Source: JACQAI01 sp035507915 (GTDB lineage: Bacteria; Pseudomonadota; Alphaproteobacteria; Elsterales; Elsteraceae). From it: a DNA stretch of 5,236 nucleotides. The position numbers and the translations under genes were made by a program. The stretch is taken from assembly GCA_035507915.1 (NCBI GenBank), contig DATJNS010000351.1, positions 1-5,236 of the forward strand. Direction: 5' to 3'. The first letter of the stretch is position 1; the number at the start of each line of letters is the position of its first letter. This document shows positions 4,571-5,236 of this stretch, piece by piece. A model generated the notes under the pieces. It did not search any database and was not told the origin of the DNA. It was given only the letters and a program-made list of their open reading frames with translations.

Positions 4571-5236
4571 ATCGGCCGCCGATCACGTCCTCCCAGCGCG
4601 GCGCGTCGCGCGCCTCGATCGGCTTGTCCCAGGCGGCGCAGTTGGCGCGGTCGACCACCTGCACCGGCAGCAGGATCTCGCGCGGGATGCGCTCGCCGCG
4701 CAGATGTCGGCACGCCGCCTCGGTCGCCACCGCGGCGAGCTTGAAGGCGTCGAAGTCGGCGGTCGCCAGCAGGCGCCCCTGCTTGATCGCGTCGATCGCC
4801 TCGGGCAGGGCGTTGACGCCGACCACTTTGGCGGCGCGGCCGGCGGCGTCGAGCGCGTCGAGCGCGCCCAGCGCCATCATGTCGTTGGCCGCCAGGATGC
4901 CGTCGAGCCGCGGCAAGGTGGCGAGCAGGCCTTCGGTCGCGCGCCGCCCGGGCTCGCGCAGGAAAGCGCCGTCGGCCGAGGCCGCGAGCGCGATGCCGGG
5001 AAAGCGCGCTGCGGCGGCGCGGAACCCGTCGAGCCGCGCCACGCCGGTCACCACGCCGGGCGGCCCTTCGAGGATCGCGACCGTGCCGGCGCCGCCGAGC
5101 GCCTCGAACAGCCGGGTCGCGACCGCGTTCGCCAGCGCGCGGTCGTCCGCGCCGACGAAGCCGACCGCCTCGCCCGCGGTCAGGCGGTTGATCAACTTGA
5201 CGAGCGGGATGGTCGCGCGGTTGATCCGGCGCACCG
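4569..5236 (-). CDS. Sugar-type ABC transporter substrate-binding protein, partial (5' end off window)
   Basis: The C-terminal 221 or so residues of an RbsB-like periplasmic binding protein (Peripla_BP_4 type, normally about 310-330 residues). The signal peptide and first lobe start lie beyond the right edge, so the GTG at 5234 is internal and not the real start. Visible landmarks, counted from that codon, are IPLVKLINRL (9-18, matching the RbsB DR site at Arg17), AILEGPPG (53-60), RLDGFRAA (67-74, binding Arg67), DGILAANDMMALGALDAL (111-128, Asn117), VVGVNALPEAIDAIKQGRL (137-155) and LLATADFDAF (155-164). In RbsB the equivalent sites are Arg90, Arg141, Asn190, Asp215 and Gln235. Here the last two read Asn141 and, by eye, Phe161, so ribose is unlikely and the ligand is open. 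The protein should act in the periplasm, delivering a solute to a permease and ATPase that are not in the window. The GST gene follows in the same unit. Confidence 0.85.
   Translation of the reverse strand, partial: VRRINRATIPLVKLINRLTAGEAVGFVGADDRALANAVATRLFEALGGAGTVAILEGPPGVVTGVARLDGFRAAAARFPGIALAASADGAFLREPGRRATEGLLATLPRLDGILAANDMMALGALDALDAAGRAAKVVGVNALPEAIDAIKQGRLLATADFDAFKLAAVATEAACRHLRGERIPREILLPVQVVDRANCAAWDKPIEARDAPRWEDVIGGR

Noticed and set aside
1..5236. A defence, mobile or otherwise new multi-gene system
   Set aside because: Every gene-sized region is explained by ordinary metabolic, transport or DUF1491 genes. No transposase, integrase, nuclease, toxin pair, tRNA or att-like duplication is visible.

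Overview
The window is very GC-rich, densely packed bacterial DNA. Third codon positions are almost all G or C, and long spurious open frames lie opposite the real genes. It carries a DUF1491 gene, a family I know from alphaproteobacteria, and the other proteins (an alphaproteobacterial-type phosphoglycerate kinase, two SDRs, a small GST, an RbsB-like binding protein) fit that group. I therefore infer a high-GC alphaproteobacterium, perhaps a Rhodospirillales- or Reyranella-like soil or water organism. The exact taxon cannot be read from the window.

Layout, left to right. (1) Positions 1-1363, minus strand: a two-gene unit in which a DltE-like short-chain dehydrogenase is followed 4 bases later by a probable SAM-dependent methyltransferase that runs off the left edge. 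(2) A 63-bp divergent gap (1364-1426). (3) Plus strand 1427-2994: a DUF1491 protein, then pgk (phosphoglycerate kinase), 8 bp apart and probably co-transcribed. (4) An 83-bp composite inverted repeat (3014-3096) between pgk and the next gene, followed at once by a plausible sigma70-type promoter. (5) Plus strand 3157-3915: a second, classical-type SDR. (6) A 28-bp convergent gap. (7) Minus strand 3944-5236: a sugar-type ABC transporter substrate-binding protein, cut by the right edge, then a glutathione S-transferase 10 bp downstream whose ribosome binding site overlaps the upstream stop codon.

The genes form four small transcription units with mostly household or accessory metabolic roles: glycolysis or the Calvin cycle, NAD(P)-dependent redox chemistry, solute uptake and glutathione chemistry. 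I see no defence system, mobile element, CRISPR array or RNA gene. The items most worth a second look are three. The PGK has Val where the near-invariant Asp of the N-D-A-F motif is expected. The intergenic repeat has two arms that differ by a compensatory base swap. The substrate-binding protein has changed residues at sites that contact ribose in RbsB.
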